A stretch of 64,000 nucleotides of DNA from assembly GCF_014164585.1 (NCBI RefSeq), contig NZ_JACJFM010000023.1:20158-84157 (forward strand), written 5' to 3'. Below, in pieces: positions 63,990-64,000 of this stretch. The notes beneath the pieces were generated by a model. It was not told where the DNA came from and ran no database searches. It was given only the letters and a program-made list of their open reading frames with translations. A program made the translations under genes and the position numbers. The first letter of the stretch is position 1. Every line of letters begins with the position of its first letter. This DNA is from Oceanospirillum sediminis. Its GTDB lineage: Bacteria; Pseudomonadota; Gammaproteobacteria; Pseudomonadales; Halomonadaceae.

Positions 63990-64000
63990 TTTTCTGCTCC

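Overview
The window reads as an ordinary core chromosome segment of a marine-type gammaproteobacterium. The best match in gene order is the Pseudomonas/Oceanospirillales branch: cbrA-cbrB-[CrcZ-like RNA]-pcnB-folK-panBC, the rimP-nusA-infB-rbfA-truB-rpsO-pnp block, dapB-carAB-greA, grpE-dnaK-dnaJ, fur/bamE with rnfH-ratA and smpB-ssrA, and rpoH-ftsX-ftsE-ftsY with rsmD and coaD-fdx. Protein features such as a Fur without the usual first CxxC pair, and a tmRNA tag reading ANDENYALAA, fit this group. I cannot name the genus from sequence alone. No prophage, complete insertion sequence, CRISPR array or rRNA operon is visible.

Layout. 1-5.9 kb: a carbon-control two-component system (CbrA-like kinase, cut by the window edge, and CbrB-like sigma-54 activator), a 750-base gap that has all the hallmarks of the Hfq/Crc-titrating RNA CrcZ, then poly(A) polymerase and folK. 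6-9.4 kb: pantothenate synthesis (panB, panC, panD) and a thiolase. 9.7-18.3 kb (minus): the translation/RNA-decay operon. 18.3-18.8 kb: three identical initiator tRNA genes and tRNA-Leu(GAG). 18.8-25 kb (minus): secG, tpiA, glmM, folP, ftsH, rlmE; yhbY diverges. 25.5-32.4 kb (minus): greA, carB, carA, dapB, cysE, with a possible leader peptide and hairpin in front of carA. 32.6-36.5 kb (minus): dnaJ, dnaK, grpE with sigma-32-like promoters. 36.7-41.2 kb: recN with a LexA-like box, fur, bamE, rnfH, ratA, smpB and tmRNA. 41.2-48.9 kb (minus): the accessory part, with a TPR-GNAT protein, a DUF4214-like acidic protein, a lipoprotein nuclease and an RND efflux pair. 49.1-53.2 kb (minus): rpoH, ftsX, ftsE, ftsY. 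53.4-57.4 kb: rsmD, a TetR regulator, coaD, ferredoxin, a MATE transporter. 57.4-64 kb: a 40-residue membrane protein behind a near-perfect sigma-54 promoter, a sensor kinase with a convergent receiver protein, a uracil-DNA-glycosylase-family protein, a CSS-EAL c-di-GMP phosphodiesterase, and a PAS-like frame that ends abnormally near the window end.

How the parts work together. CbrB would activate the CrcZ-like RNA through the GTAAC/GTTAC inverted repeats and sigma-54 promoter between cbrB and pcnB. rpoH, grpE, dnaK and dnaJ form the heat-shock regulatory circuit, and the dnaK and grpE promoters match the RpoH consensus. SmpB and tmRNA form the ribosome-rescue pair. FtsE, FtsX and FtsY link division and protein targeting. 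The candidates most worth following are the CrcZ-like RNA, the sigma-54-driven small membrane protein, the carA leader frame abutting a perfect hairpin, and the TPR-GNAT/DUF4214 pair in which five of eight lysines sit in a repeated [DN]SK[STI]G motif.
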